Assembly (NCBI RefSeq): GCF_018531465.1
Contig: NZ_JAHDTF010000034.1
Span: 1 to 64,000 of the forward strand
DNA length: 64,000 nt
Direction: 5' to 3'
Source of the DNA: Sphaerisporangium fuscum
GTDB lineage: Bacteria > Actinomycetota > Actinomycetes > Streptosporangiales > Streptosporangiaceae
Position numbers and translations under genes: made by a program. The notes under the pieces are model-generated. The model was not told the DNA's origin. It ran no database searches and worked only from the letters and a program-made list of their open reading frames with translations. Below are positions 51,139-60,153 of the stretch, piece after piece (the first letter of the stretch is position 1; each line of letters opens with the position of its first letter).

Positions 51139-52062
51139 ATGAAACTAAGGATCTTCACCGAGCCCCAGCAGGGGGCTTCTTACGAGGACCAGCTCCGGGT
51201 GGCGCAGGCCGCCGAGCGGCTGGGGTTCGACGCGTTCTTCCGCTCCGACCACTACCTGCACATGGGCGGGGTGGACCCGGAGCCGGGGCCGACCGACTCG
51301 TGGGTGACGCTCGGGGCGCTGGCCCGCGAGACGGAGACGATCCGCCTCGGCACGCTCGTCACGGCGGCGACGTTCCGTCTGCCGGGCCCGCTCGCCATCA
51401 GCGTCGCCCAGGTCGACCAGATGAGCCGTGGCCGAGTGGAGTTCGGTTTCGGCACGGGCTGGTTCGACGCCGAGCACAAGGCGTACGGCATCCCGTTCCC
51501 GCCGGTCGCCGAGCGCTTCGCCCGGTTCGAGGAGCAGCTGGAGATCATCACCGGCCTGTGGACCACCAAGCCGGGCGACACCTACTCCTTCGAGGGCGCC
51601 TACTACCGGGTGGCCGACTCGCCCGCGCTGCCCAAGCCCGCGCAGAGCCCGCGTCCGCCGGTGATCATCGGCGGCACCGGCGCCAAGCGCACGCCGCGGC
51701 TCGCGGCGAGGTTCGCCGACGAGTACAACGTGCCGTTCAATCGCCTGGACGACACCGCGGCCGCCTACGGGCGGGTCCGCCAGGCGTGCGAGGCCGCCGG
51801 CCGCGGGTCCATGGTCTACTCGGCCGCTCAGGTGGTCTGCGTCGGCGCGGACGAGGCCGAGATCGCCCGCCGCGCGGCGGCCATCGGCCGCGAGGTGACC
51901 GAGCTGCGCGGGAACGGCCTGGCCGGCACGCCGCAGGAGGTCATCGACAAGATCGGGAAGTTCGCGGAGATCGGCTGCGAGCGCGTCTACCTCCAGGTGC
52001 TCGACCTGTCCGACCTCGACCACCTGGAGCTCATCGCCTCCGAGATCCTGCCGAACGTCTGA
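51139..52062 (+). CDS. LLM-class F420-dependent oxidoreductase
   Basis: 307 residues, luciferase-like TIM barrel. FTEPQQGASYEDQLRVAQAA, AFFRSDHYLHMGG, LGTLVTAATFRLPGPLAI, GRVEFGFGTGWFDAEHKAYGIPFP, PVIIGGTGAKRTPRLAARFADEYN. The pattern matches the actinobacterial F420-dependent subfamily, which uses reduced F420 instead of FMN; the substrate is unknown. It starts from a probable leaderless promoter and is followed by a hairpin terminator. Confidence 0.92.
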   Translation: MKLRIFTEPQQGASYEDQLRVAQAAERLGFDAFFRSDHYLHMGGVDPEPGPTDSWVTLGALARETETIRLGTLVTAATFRLPGPLAISVAQVDQMSRGRVEFGFGTGWFDAEHKAYGIPFPPVAERFARFEEQLEIITGLWTTKPGDTYSFEGAYYRVADSPALPKPAQSPRPPVIIGGTGAKRTPRLAARFADEYNVPFNRLDDTAAAYGRVRQACEAAGRGSMVYSAAQVVCVGADEAEIARRAAAIGREVTELRGNGLAGTPQEVIDKIGKFAEIGCERVYLQVLDLSDLDHLELIASEILPNV

Positions 52063-52066
52063 GGCG

Positions 52067-52093
52067 GGGCGCGGGGAACGGGGCCCCGCGCCC
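52067..52093 (+). terminator. GC-rich hairpin terminator
   Basis: GGGCGCGGGG pairs with CCCCGCGCCC around a 7-nt loop, 4 bp after the LLM oxidoreductase stop. No T-tract follows. Confidence 0.7.
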
Positions 52094-52175
52094 GGGAGGT
52101 GACGGCGAGCCGAGGGCCCGGCCACACGCCTAATCCGGTGGCCGTGGTGATCCGGTTAGGGAAAAATCGGGCAAC

Positions 52176-53651
52176 GTGCTCCTGACCATCTCGACGACCA
52201 CGCGACCCGCCACCGATCTCGGCTTCCTGCTGCACAAGCATCCGGACCGGGTGCAGGAATTCGGCCAGTCCTTCGGCACGGCCAGGGTGCTCTACCCGGA
52301 GGCCTCCGAGGAACGCTGTACGGCGGCGCTCATGCTGGAGGTCGACCCGGTCCGGCTGGTCCGCTCGCGCGGCAGATCGTCCCCGGACTTCAGCCTGGGC
52401 CAGTACGTCAACGACCGCCCCTACGCGGCCTCCTCGATGCTGGCCGTGGCGCTCGCGGACGTCTTCAGGACCGCCCGGGCCGGCATCTGCAAGGCCAGGC
52501 CCGAGCTGGCGGCCGGGCCGGTCGAGCTGGAGATCACCGTGCCCGCCCTGCCGTGCCGGGGCGGTCCGGAGCTCGCCCACCAGCTGTTCGAGCCGCTCGG
52601 CTGGCAGGTGGAGGCGCGGGCCGTACCGCTGGACGAGGGGTTCCCCGAGTGGGGCGACTCGCGGTACGTACGGCTGGTGCTGCGCGGCGCGGTCCGGCTG
52701 GCCGACGCGCTCAACCACCTGTACGTCATGCTCCCGGTGCTGGACGACGCCAAGCACTACTGGATCGCCTCCGACGAGGTCGACAAGCTGGTCCGCGCGG
52801 GGGAGGGCTGGCTGGCGTCCCACCCGGAGCGCGGGCGGATCACGCGCCGCTACCTCGGCCGCCGCCGGAGCCTCACCCACGAGGCGTTCGCCCGGCTGGC
52901 CGAACTGGGCGACGACGTCGAGGAGGAGCTGGAACCTCCCATCGAGGAGGAACCGGGCGCCCAGGCCGAGCCGGAGGCCCAGGAGGCCGCGGCCGAGGCG
53001 GTCGTGCCGCCCGGGGGCGAGCCGCCCGCGCAGCAGGAGGGCGGGCCCGAACGGCGGCCGCTCAACCTGCTGCGCAGGGACGCCGTCGTCGCCGTGCTCG
53101 CCGAGCTGGGGGCGCGCAGCGTGATCGACCTCGGCTGCGGCTCCGGCGGGCTGGTCGGCGAGCTCCTGCGCGACCCCGCCTTCACCAAGGTCACCGGCGT
53201 CGACGTCTCGGCCCGCGCGCTCGCCCTGGCGGCCCGCCGCCTGAAGCTCGACCGCATGCCGGACGCCCGCCGGGAGCGCCTGGAGCTGTTCCAGGGCGCC
53301 CTGACCTACACCGACGAACGGTTCGCCGGGTACGACGCCGCCGTGCTGATGGAGGTGGTCGAGCACGTCGACCCGCCCCGGCTGCCCGCCCTCGAGCGGG
53401 TGGTCTTCGGCGACGCCAGGCCGGGCACGGTGATCGTCACGACGCCCAACAGCGAGTACAACGTGCGCTACGAGTTCCTGACCGGGATGCGGCACCCCGA
53501 CCACCGCTTCGAATGGACCCGCGCGGAGTTCACCGCGTGGGCGGAGAGGGTCTGCCGCGAGTACGGCTACCGCGTGGCGTACCGGCCCGTCGGCGACGAT
53601 GACCCCGAGGTGGGCCCGCCGACCCAGATGGGGGTGTTCAGTCGTGGCTGA
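52176..53651 (+). CDS. hen1: 3'-terminal RNA ribose 2'-O-methyltransferase Hen1
   Basis: 491 residues. The N-terminal half is the bacteria-specific Hen1_L domain (MLLTISTTTRPATDLGFLLHK, FSLGQYVNDRPYAASSMLAVAL). An acidic Pro/Glu-rich linker (about 245-295) leads to the methyltransferase: SAM motif VIDLGCGSGG at 316-325, and the metal-binding EVVEHVD (Glu 393, Glu 396, His 397), with a further His in PDHRFEW. It methylates the 2'-OH at the RNA 3' end of a repair junction so it cannot be cut again at the same site. It overlaps pnkp by 8 nt. Confidence 0.95.
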   Translation: MLLTISTTTRPATDLGFLLHKHPDRVQEFGQSFGTARVLYPEASEERCTAALMLEVDPVRLVRSRGRSSPDFSLGQYVNDRPYAASSMLAVALADVFRTARAGICKARPELAAGPVELEITVPALPCRGGPELAHQLFEPLGWQVEARAVPLDEGFPEWGDSRYVRLVLRGAVRLADALNHLYVMLPVLDDAKHYWIASDEVDKLVRAGEGWLASHPERGRITRRYLGRRRSLTHEAFARLAELGDDVEEELEPPIEEEPGAQAEPEAQEAAAEAVVPPGGEPPAQQEGGPERRPLNLLRRDAVVAVLAELGARSVIDLGCGSGGLVGELLRDPAFTKVTGVDVSARALALAARRLKLDRMPDARRERLELFQGALTYTDERFAGYDAAVLMEVVEHVDPPRLPALERVVFGDARPGTVIVTTPNSEYNVRYEFLTGMRHPDHRFEWTRAEFTAWAERVCREYGYRVAYRPVGDDDPEVGPPTQMGVFSRG

Positions 53652-56160
53652 GATCAGGGTTCCGGCGATGTCGCTGGTCGTGCTGGTGGGGGTGTCCGGC
53701 AGCGGCAAGTCGACCTTCGCCCGCAAGCACTTCCGGCCGACCCAGGTCGTCTCCTCCGACTTCTGCAGGGGGCTGGTCGCCGACGACGAGAACGACCAGG
53801 CGGCGACCCCGGACGCCTTCGACGTGCTGAACTACATCGTGGGCACGCGGCTGCGGCGCGGGCTGCTCACGGTCGTGGACGCCACCAACGTCCAGTGGGA
53901 GGCCCGCAAGAAGCTGGTCGAGCTGGCCAGGAGCCACGACGTGCTGGTGGACGCGATCGTCCTCGACGTGCCCGAGGAGGTCGCGGTCGCCCGCAACGCC
54001 CTGCGCCCCGACCGGGACTTCGGCTCCCACGTCATCACCCGGCAGCGCAAGGACCTGCGACGATCCCTGTCGAAGATCTCCAGGGACGGCTTCCGGCGCG
54101 TGCACGTGCTGCGCGGCGACGAGATCGACCAGGCCACGATCGTGTACGAGAAGGCCTGGACGGACCGCCGCGAGCTGACCGGGCCGTTCGACATCATCGG
54201 GGACGTCCACGGGTGCCTCGGCGAGCTCACCACCCTGCTCGGCGCGCTCGGCTGGGAGGTGCGCCGCGACGAGACCGGCAGGCCGGTCGGCGCCGCGCAC
54301 CCCGAGGGCCGCACGGCCGTCTTCGTCGGCGACCTGGTCGACCGCGGGCCGGACTCGCCGGGCGTGCTGCGGCTGGTCATGGGCATGGTCGCGGCCGGCA
54401 CGGCGCTGTGCGTGTCGGGCAACCACGAGCAGAAGCTCGTCCGCGCGCTCAACGGGCGCAAGGTCACGGTCGCGCACGGCCTCGAACGGTCCCTGGAGCA
54501 GCTCGCCCGCGAGCCCGAGGAGTTCCGCGAGGCGGCCAAGGCCTTCATGGACGGCCTGATCAGCCACTACCAGCTCGACGGCGGCGCCCTGGTCGTCGCG
54601 CACGCGGGCCTGAAGGAGGCCTACCACGGCCGCGCCTCAGGGCGGGTGCGCTCGTTCGCCCTCTACGGCGACACGACGGGCGAGACCGACGAGTACGGCC
54701 TGCCCGTCCGCTACCCGTGGGCCAAGGACTACCGCGGCCGGGCCATGGTCGTGTACGGCCACACGCCGGTCCCGGAGGCCGAATGGGTCAACAACACGAT
54801 CTGCCTGGACACCGGCTGCGTGTTCGGCGGGAAGCTGACCGCGCTGCGCTACCCCGAGCGGGAGCTGGCCTCCGTCCCGGCCGAGCGGGTCTGGTACGAG
54901 CCGGCCCGCCCGCTGGCGGCGGCGCCCGTCGAGCGCGACCCCGGCGTGCTCGACATCGGGGACGTCCGGGGCACCCGGTACGTCGAGATCCGTGCCGGCG
55001 GCAGAGTGAAGATCCGCGAGGAGAACTCCGCCGCCGCGCTGGAGATCATGAGCCGGTTCGCCGTCGACCCGCGCTGGCTCGTCTACCTGCCGCCCACCAT
55101 GGCACCGACGGAGACCTCCTCACGGGAGGGCTACCTGGAGCACCCCGACGAGGCCCTGGAGGAGTTCCACCGGGCGGGCGTCGGCGAGGTGGTGTGCGAG
55201 GAGAAGCACATGGGCTCGCGGGCGGTGGCCGTGCTGACCCGCACCCCGGAGGTCGCCGCGGCGCGGTTCGGCGTACGGGACGGCAGCTGCGGCACCGTGC
55301 ACACGCGCACCGGGCGGCCGTTCTTCGACGACCCGGCGCTGACGGCGGAGCTGGTCGACCGGCTCAGGGCGGCCGTGTCGGAGGCGGGATTGTGGGACGA
55401 GCTCGGCACCGGCTGGCTGGTGCTCGACGGCGAGCTGCTGCCATGGTCGGCCAAGGCGGGCGGGCTGATCCGCGAGCAGTACGCGTCCGTGGGCGCGGCG
55501 GCCCGTGCCGCGCTCCCCGAGGCCCTCGCCGTACTCGAAGCGGCGGCCGGGCGCGGTCTGGGTGTGGAGGACCTGGTGGATCGCACCCGGCGCCGCGCCG
55601 GCAACGCTGCCCGATTCCGCGACGCTTACGCACGGTACTGCTGGCCGGTGTCCGGTCTGTCGGGGGTGCGGTTCGCGCCGTTCCAGATCCTCGCGGCGGA
55701 GGGACGGGCCACGGCGGGGGAGGAGCCGCACTCCTGGCACCTGTCGACGCTGGCGCGGCTGTCGTCCGACATCATCACCCCCACCCGGCACCTGTTCGTG
55801 TCCCTCGGCTCGCCGGAGTCGCGCGCGGCGGCCGTCGAGTGGTGGACCTCCCTGACCGAGGCCGGCGGCGAGGGCATGGTCGTCAAGCCCGCCGCCCCGG
55901 CGGCCGGGCGGGTGCAGCCGGGTGTCAAGGTGCGGGGGCGGGAGTACCTGCGCATCATCTACGGCCCCGACTACACCGAGAGTCTCGCCGACCTGCGGGG
56001 CCGCTTCCTGGGCAAGAAGAGATCGCTGGCCCTGCGCGAGCACGCGCTCGGCCTCGAATCGCTGGCGAGACTGGCCGCGGGCGAGCCCCTGTGGCGCGTC
56101 CACGAGCCCGTCTTCGCCGTCCTCGCGCTCGAGTCCGAACCCGTCGACCCTCGTCTCTAG
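53644..56160 (+). CDS. pnkp: bacterial polynucleotide kinase-phosphatase-ligase (Pnkp)
   Basis: 838 residues from GTG 53644. Three domains are visible. The 5' kinase has GVSGSGKST at 16-24 and DATNVQWEARK. The metallophosphatase removes 2',3'-cyclic or 3' phosphate: GDVHG (Asp 187, His 189), GDLVDRGPDSPG, SGNHE and VVAHAG. The ligase/adenylyltransferase has Lys 521 in EEKHMGSRA, with LDGELLPWSAKAGG and EGMVVKPA. The family repairs RNA cut by ribotoxins; bacterial Pnkp needs Hen1 to seal efficiently. Start overlaps hen1, so the two proteins are made together. Confidence 0.96.
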   Translation: MAEIRVPAMSLVVLVGVSGSGKSTFARKHFRPTQVVSSDFCRGLVADDENDQAATPDAFDVLNYIVGTRLRRGLLTVVDATNVQWEARKKLVELARSHDVLVDAIVLDVPEEVAVARNALRPDRDFGSHVITRQRKDLRRSLSKISRDGFRRVHVLRGDEIDQATIVYEKAWTDRRELTGPFDIIGDVHGCLGELTTLLGALGWEVRRDETGRPVGAAHPEGRTAVFVGDLVDRGPDSPGVLRLVMGMVAAGTALCVSGNHEQKLVRALNGRKVTVAHGLERSLEQLAREPEEFREAAKAFMDGLISHYQLDGGALVVAHAGLKEAYHGRASGRVRSFALYGDTTGETDEYGLPVRYPWAKDYRGRAMVVYGHTPVPEAEWVNNTICLDTGCVFGGKLTALRYPERELASVPAERVWYEPARPLAAAPVERDPGVLDIGDVRGTRYVEIRAGGRVKIREENSAAALEIMSRFAVDPRWLVYLPPTMAPTETSSREGYLEHPDEALEEFHRAGVGEVVCEEKHMGSRAVAVLTRTPEVAAARFGVRDGSCGTVHTRTGRPFFDDPALTAELVDRLRAAVSEAGLWDELGTGWLVLDGELLPWSAKAGGLIREQYASVGAAARAALPEALAVLEAAAGRGLGVEDLVDRTRRRAGNAARFRDAYARYCWPVSGLSGVRFAPFQILAAEGRATAGEEPHSWHLSTLARLSSDIITPTRHLFVSLGSPESRAAAVEWWTSLTEAGGEGMVVKPAAPAAGRVQPGVKVRGREYLRIIYGPDYTESLADLRGRFLGKKRSLALREHALGLESLARLAAGEPLWRVHEPVFAVLALESEPVDPRL

Positions 56161-56200
56161 GCCTGTTCTCCGTACGAGCCCGGATCTCCCTGGCGGCGCG

Positions 56201-56881
56201 CTACATGTGCTCCTGCGGGGATGAGGGCGATGTGCGGAGAACGGGGCTGAGGGCCGGCGGAGCCGGCAGCGGGACGACCTCGCGGCGGACGTAGCCGGGC
56301 AGGTCCTCGCCCTGCTCGTACAGCCGGGCCAGGGCGGCCAGGCACGACTCCACGGCGGCCGGGTCGGTGATGCGGCGCCCACCGAGGTGGGCGCCGCCGG
56401 CGTCGTACAGCACCTCGTACATCAGGCCCGACTCGAAGACCAGCAGCTCGGGCAGCGGGCGGCCCGGGCGCTCGTAGCGCCGGACGGCGGAGGCGGGCAC
56501 GACGCGGGCCCGCTCCCCGGCATCGGCGCGGGCGGCGAGCACCAGCAGCTCCCACTGCATGTACGGGGTGAGCGGCGGCTCGACGACGCGGACCCTGCGG
56601 AACTCCGCGTAGCCCGCGTAGTCCCTGACCAGGGAGTCGCGCATCTCGTCGATCAGCCGCAGGGAACGTTCCCAGTCGCCCTCCGCCATCGCCACCCAGC
56701 TCGGCTCGTACGGCTCGTGGAAGTGCTGGGCCCGTTCGAGCTTCCACACCACCCCGTCGGCGCTCTCGTAGGCCTGGCGGAACTCCGGGCCGTACAGCTC
56801 CGGGGGGAGGACCGCCGCGTCCAGCCCGCGCACCCGCTCGAAAACATCGGGATCAAGCCGACTGTCCGTGGCCGGGACCAT
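56201..56881 (-). CDS. DUF6879-like hypothetical protein
   Basis: 226 residues from ATG 56881 (GAGGAG upstream), preferred over the longer frame from 57049. An N-terminal WKLERAQHFHEPYEPSWVAM segment is followed by PLTPYMQWELLVLAARADAGE and RYERPGRPLPELLVFESGLM, ending in a DPAAVESCLAALARLYEQ helix. The WEL...GE...LPE...DPA pattern is that of DUF6879 proteins as I recall them; those often sit beside XRE-type regulators, but none is here. Function unknown. It is convergent with pnkp with 40 bp between stops. Confidence 0.75.
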   Translation of the reverse strand: MVPATDSRLDPDVFERVRGLDAAVLPPELYGPEFRQAYESADGVVWKLERAQHFHEPYEPSWVAMAEGDWERSLRLIDEMRDSLVRDYAGYAEFRRVRVVEPPLTPYMQWELLVLAARADAGERARVVPASAVRRYERPGRPLPELLVFESGLMYEVLYDAGGAHLGGRRITDPAAVESCLAALARLYEQGEDLPGYVRREVVPLPAPPALSPVLRTSPSSPQEHM

Positions 56882-57101
56882 GGAAACTCCTCGTCTTCGG
56901 GGGCGGTGCCCACAGGGCTGGCGGCGCGAAGTACTCGCGGACAACGTGCGCCACCATGCCCGGACACGCGCGAGCCGAAACCCGGGAATGGCGACGGTCG
57001 GGACGACAGGCCGATCATGAAACGGCTGACTGGCACCGTCAAGGCCCAAATACCGCCCCTCCGCCCTTCCCGGCGGCCCCTTTCCCCCTCAGACGGCGAG
57101 A

Positions 57102-57605
57102 TCAGTAGCGGCGTCCCAGGCGGGGACGGTGGTGATGGTGCCGGTGGTGGACCAGGCCCAGCACGGCGAACACCACCCACCCGAGGAACAGCAGCTTCAG
57201 CGCCCCGAACACCGGCATCAACGAGCCGGACACGAGCGACGCGATCGCGAGGACCGCCAGCACCAGGACGACCGGATGCGGCCTGCCGTGGTGCCCGCGC
57301 CGGCGCCGGTGACGCTCCCCGCGCGCGGCGGCCAGGTGGTGCCCCCAGGTGGCGAGGTCCGCCTGCGGCGGGGGCGCCCAGCCGCCCGGCGGGCGCCACG
57401 CGTGATCCACGGGACGTGCCTGCGGCCCGGGAAGGTCGGCCGTCACCCGGCCCAGATCGCCGGCCGTGCGGGCGGCGAGGACGGCGTCGAGCCGTTCGTC
57501 GAGTTCGTCATGGGTGAGACGGCCCTGCGCGAAGTGCTCGCGCAGGGCGTTCATCACCTCGTCGCGTTCCGCGTCACCGATCCGCAGATCGTCCCGCGAG
57601 GTCAT
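57102..57605 (-). CDS. DUF1707 (SHOCT-like) membrane protein
   Basis: 167 residues. The N-terminal DUF1707 domain has LRIGDAERDEVMNALREHFA, GRLTHDELDERLDAVLAART and DLGRVTADLP. A His/Arg-rich linker follows. Two close hydrophobic stretches (VVLVLAVLAIASLVSGSL and LKLLFLGWVVFAVLGLV) form a hairpin, and the His-rich tail HHRHHHHR ends it. DUF1707 proteins are widespread in actinobacteria and often follow regulators. It is 6 nt downstream of the PadR gene, so they are an operon. Confidence 0.9.
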   Translation of the reverse strand: MTSRDDLRIGDAERDEVMNALREHFAQGRLTHDELDERLDAVLAARTAGDLGRVTADLPGPQARPVDHAWRPPGGWAPPPQADLATWGHHLAAARGERHRRRRGHHGRPHPVVLVLAVLAIASLVSGSLMPVFGALKLLFLGWVVFAVLGLVHHRHHHHRPRLGRRY

Positions 57606-57611
57606 CGACCG

Positions 57612-58358
57612 TCACTCCTCCGAGGTGTCGCCGTCGGCCAGGATCTGGTACAGCTTGCGGCGGGTCTCGGTCAGGATCTGCTTCGCCTGCCTGATCTGCC
57701 CGTCACTGCCAGTCTGCGCCACCTGGAAGAGCGCTGCGGCGGCCTGACGCGACAAATCGAACAATTCGTAGACGCTCTCGTCGACGTTCGGCGTCATCTC
57801 CTCCCACGGGGAGCCCACCTCGTCGGGGTGCTCGGTCACGTAGGCACGGCCGGCCTCGGTGAGGTCGAAGGTCTTGCGGCCGTCGGCCTCCTCCGAGCGC
57901 ACCAGCCCCTCGTCGGTGAGCTGCTGCAGAGCCGGGTAGACCGCGCCCGGGCTCGGCTTCCAGCCCCCGTGGCTGCGCTCGGCGATCTCCTGGATGATCT
58001 GGTAGCCGTTGCGCGGCTCCTCGGCGAGCAGGGCGAGGATGGCGGCGCGGACGTCGCCTCGCTTGGCCTTGCGCCCGCCCCTGCCGAACGGCGGCCGCCC
58101 GCCTCCCCAGCCGAAGCCGGGACCGAACGGGCCTCGTCCGAAGTCCCAGGGGAAGGGGCCGGGGCCGCGCCTGCCGCGATACCGGCGCTCGCCGCGGGCC
58201 TCGTCGTCGTGCTCGCCGTGCGGGCCGCGGTGGTGCCCGTGCGGACCGTGGTGGCCCTGCCAGCCGGCGGCCATCGTCCCGAGTGCGGCCAGCGCCGCCC
58301 CCTTGAGCGCCCGCGGGTCGGGCCACGGCATCTCTCTCATGGTGTGTGCGTGTGACAT
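57612..58358 (-). CDS. PadR-family transcriptional regulator with His/Gly-rich N-terminus
   Basis: 248 residues from ATG 58358. The first about 95 residues are rich in His, Gly, Arg and Pro (HHGPHGHHRGPHGEHDDE), possibly metal-binding. The PadR winged helix follows: RGDVRAAILALLAEEPRNGYQ, SPGAVYPALQQLTDEGLVRS and KTFDLTEAGRAYV, then a dimerisation helix. PadR regulators usually repress their own operon and a transporter. The divergent MFS gene starts 286 bp away, with a TATCGATA palindrome between them. Confidence 0.92.
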   Translation of the reverse strand: MSHAHTMREMPWPDPRALKGAALAALGTMAAGWQGHHGPHGHHRGPHGEHDDEARGERRYRGRRGPGPFPWDFGRGPFGPGFGWGGGRPPFGRGGRKAKRGDVRAAILALLAEEPRNGYQIIQEIAERSHGGWKPSPGAVYPALQQLTDEGLVRSEEADGRKTFDLTEAGRAYVTEHPDEVGSPWEEMTPNVDESVYELFDLSRQAAAALFQVAQTGSDGQIRQAKQILTETRRKLYQILADGDTSEE

Positions 58359-58416
58359 CTCTGCCTCATCTCTTCTTTCCGAACGATCGTCCATCGACCG
58401 CTCTCGATGCCTCAAA

Positions 58417-58430
58417 GATATATCGATAGT
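58417..58430. promoter_or_regulatory. TATCGATA palindrome, possible PadR operator
   Basis: GATATATCGATAGT contains the perfect palindrome TATCGATA (58421-58428) within a locally AT-rich stretch, about 60 bp upstream of the padR start and between padR and the divergent MFS gene. A PadR operator is an inference from position and symmetry. Confidence 0.45.
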
Positions 58431-58644
58431 GTTCCAAGAACAACCCACATGCCAAGAAGGCCGCCACTTCCGACGTGGCGGACGTGTGGCTCGTTCTTCG
58501 GCGCCGACGCGGTGAGACGTGGGGCGGGGGCGGCGCCGCTCGCGGCGGGAAACCGCGCGTGTCCGCGGGTCGCCACCTCTGGCCGCCGGACCGCCTCGCC
58601 GCTAGCATGTAACCGGCAAAAGCCTTTTGGTGGTTGGAGTGGGT

Positions 58645-60087
58645 GTGACGGAGACGATCGTCGCGATCGACGAGGGTGCGCTCGGGCGGCAGGCCGAGCG
58701 GGTGCGGCAAGGGCCTGAGACGGTCGCCGAAGCGGGCGGCGCTTCGAAGAGCCGGACGAGGCCTGCCAGGGCGGCCGAGGACGGTCGCGGGCGGCGGAAC
58801 GAGGTCGTGCTGGTGGCCTTCACCGGCGTCACCAATCTCGCCGACGGGATCGCGAAGGTGGCGCTGCCGCTCCTCGCGGTACAGCTCACCGCGTCGCCCG
58901 GCCTGGTCGCCGGGGTCGCGCTCACCCTCACCCTGCCCTGGCTGCTGATCTCCCTGCCCGTCGGGGTCCTGGTCGACAGGAGGGACCGGCGCCGCCTGGT
59001 GGCCGGCGCGAACCTGGTGCGCCTCGCCATAATGGCGGCCGTCCTCGGCATGGGAACGGCCGGCGTCCTCGGCCTGCCCGCCCTCTACGCCGCCGGGCTC
59101 GGCATCGGCGCCGCCGAGGTGGTGGCCAACACGGCCGTCGGCGCGCTGGTTCCCGCAGCGATCCCCCGCAACCGGCTGGGCAGGGCCAACGCCTGGATCG
59201 CCGGAGTGGAGACGCTCGCGAACGAGTTCTGCGGGCCGGCGGTCGGCGGCCTGCTGGTCGGCGCCGGCGCGGCCGTCGCCCTGGGGTCGGCGGCGGCCGG
59301 GTTCGCCTTCGGCGGCGTGCTCCTCGCCCTGCTGGCCGGACGCTTCGTGGCCAGGGTCGACGCCGCCCCCGCCGCGGACGGCCCGGCCGCGGCGGAGGTC
59401 GCGTCCCCCTCTTCGGAGACGCGGGCGGGCGGTTCGTCCTCGGTCGTGGCGGAGATACGGGAAGGGCTGGCGTTCGTCTGGCGGCATCGGCTGCTTCGCA
59501 CCATGTCCCTGACCATCGCGGCGCTCGCCGCCTGCTGGAGCGCCTGGCTGGCGCTGCTGCCGACGTACGCGGCGGACGTGCTGTCTCTCGATCCGGCCGG
59601 GTACGGCCTGCTGATCAGCTCCATCGGGGTCGGCGGGCTGGCCGGCGCCCTGGCCGTCACCGTCGTGAACCGGCTGCTCGGCGTGCGGTGGGCGCTGTTC
59701 ACCGACCTGGTCGGGACGTTCGTCATGATGCTCGTCCCGGCGGTCCTTCCCGTGGCGTGGGCGGTGGGCGCGGCGGCGTTCGCGGGCGGCATGGGCGGCA
59801 CGCTGTGGACGGTCAACTCCCGCACGATCGCCCAGACCGTCGTCCCCGGCCGCCTGCTCGGCCGGTACGGGGCGGCCTCCCGGCTCCTCGGCTGGGGCAC
59901 CCTCCCCGTGGCCGCGGCCCTCGCCGGGGTGATCGCGGAAGTGGTGGGGACCCGCGCGTCGTTCGCGGCCTTCGCGGTCCTGGCGGCCGCCACGGTCGTG
60001 CCGTTCCTGCGGACCGTAACCGGCAAGGAGCTGACGGCGGCGGGCCACGGCACCGCCCCCCTCCCGGCCGCCGGCGACCGGTCCTAG
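58645..60087 (+). CDS. MFS exporter (DHA3-like)
   Basis: 480 residues from GTG 58645, which follows TTGGAG. The polar N-terminus of about 50 residues is followed by 12 hydrophobic segments. LVAFTGVTNLADGIAKVALPLLA, LPVGVLVDRRDRRRLVAGAN (the MFS signature loop), TLAN...GPAVGGLLVGAG, and a central polar loop (about 235-275). This resembles MefA/DHA3-type drug exporters. It is divergent from the PadR regulator, which may control it. Confidence 0.88.
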   Translation: MTETIVAIDEGALGRQAERVRQGPETVAEAGGASKSRTRPARAAEDGRGRRNEVVLVAFTGVTNLADGIAKVALPLLAVQLTASPGLVAGVALTLTLPWLLISLPVGVLVDRRDRRRLVAGANLVRLAIMAAVLGMGTAGVLGLPALYAAGLGIGAAEVVANTAVGALVPAAIPRNRLGRANAWIAGVETLANEFCGPAVGGLLVGAGAAVALGSAAAGFAFGGVLLALLAGRFVARVDAAPAADGPAAAEVASPSSETRAGGSSSVVAEIREGLAFVWRHRLLRTMSLTIAALAACWSAWLALLPTYAADVLSLDPAGYGLLISSIGVGGLAGALAVTVVNRLLGVRWALFTDLVGTFVMMLVPAVLPVAWAVGAAAFAGGMGGTLWTVNSRTIAQTVVPGRLLGRYGAASRLLGWGTLPVAAALAGVIAEVVGTRASFAAFAVLAAATVVPFLRTVTGKELTAAGHGTAPLPAAGDRS

Positions 60088-60153
60088 TCCCGCGGAGCCC
60101 GCGCGGCCGGGAATCCAGTTGCCCCGGGGGCGCGACGGTCCGCATGATCAGGT

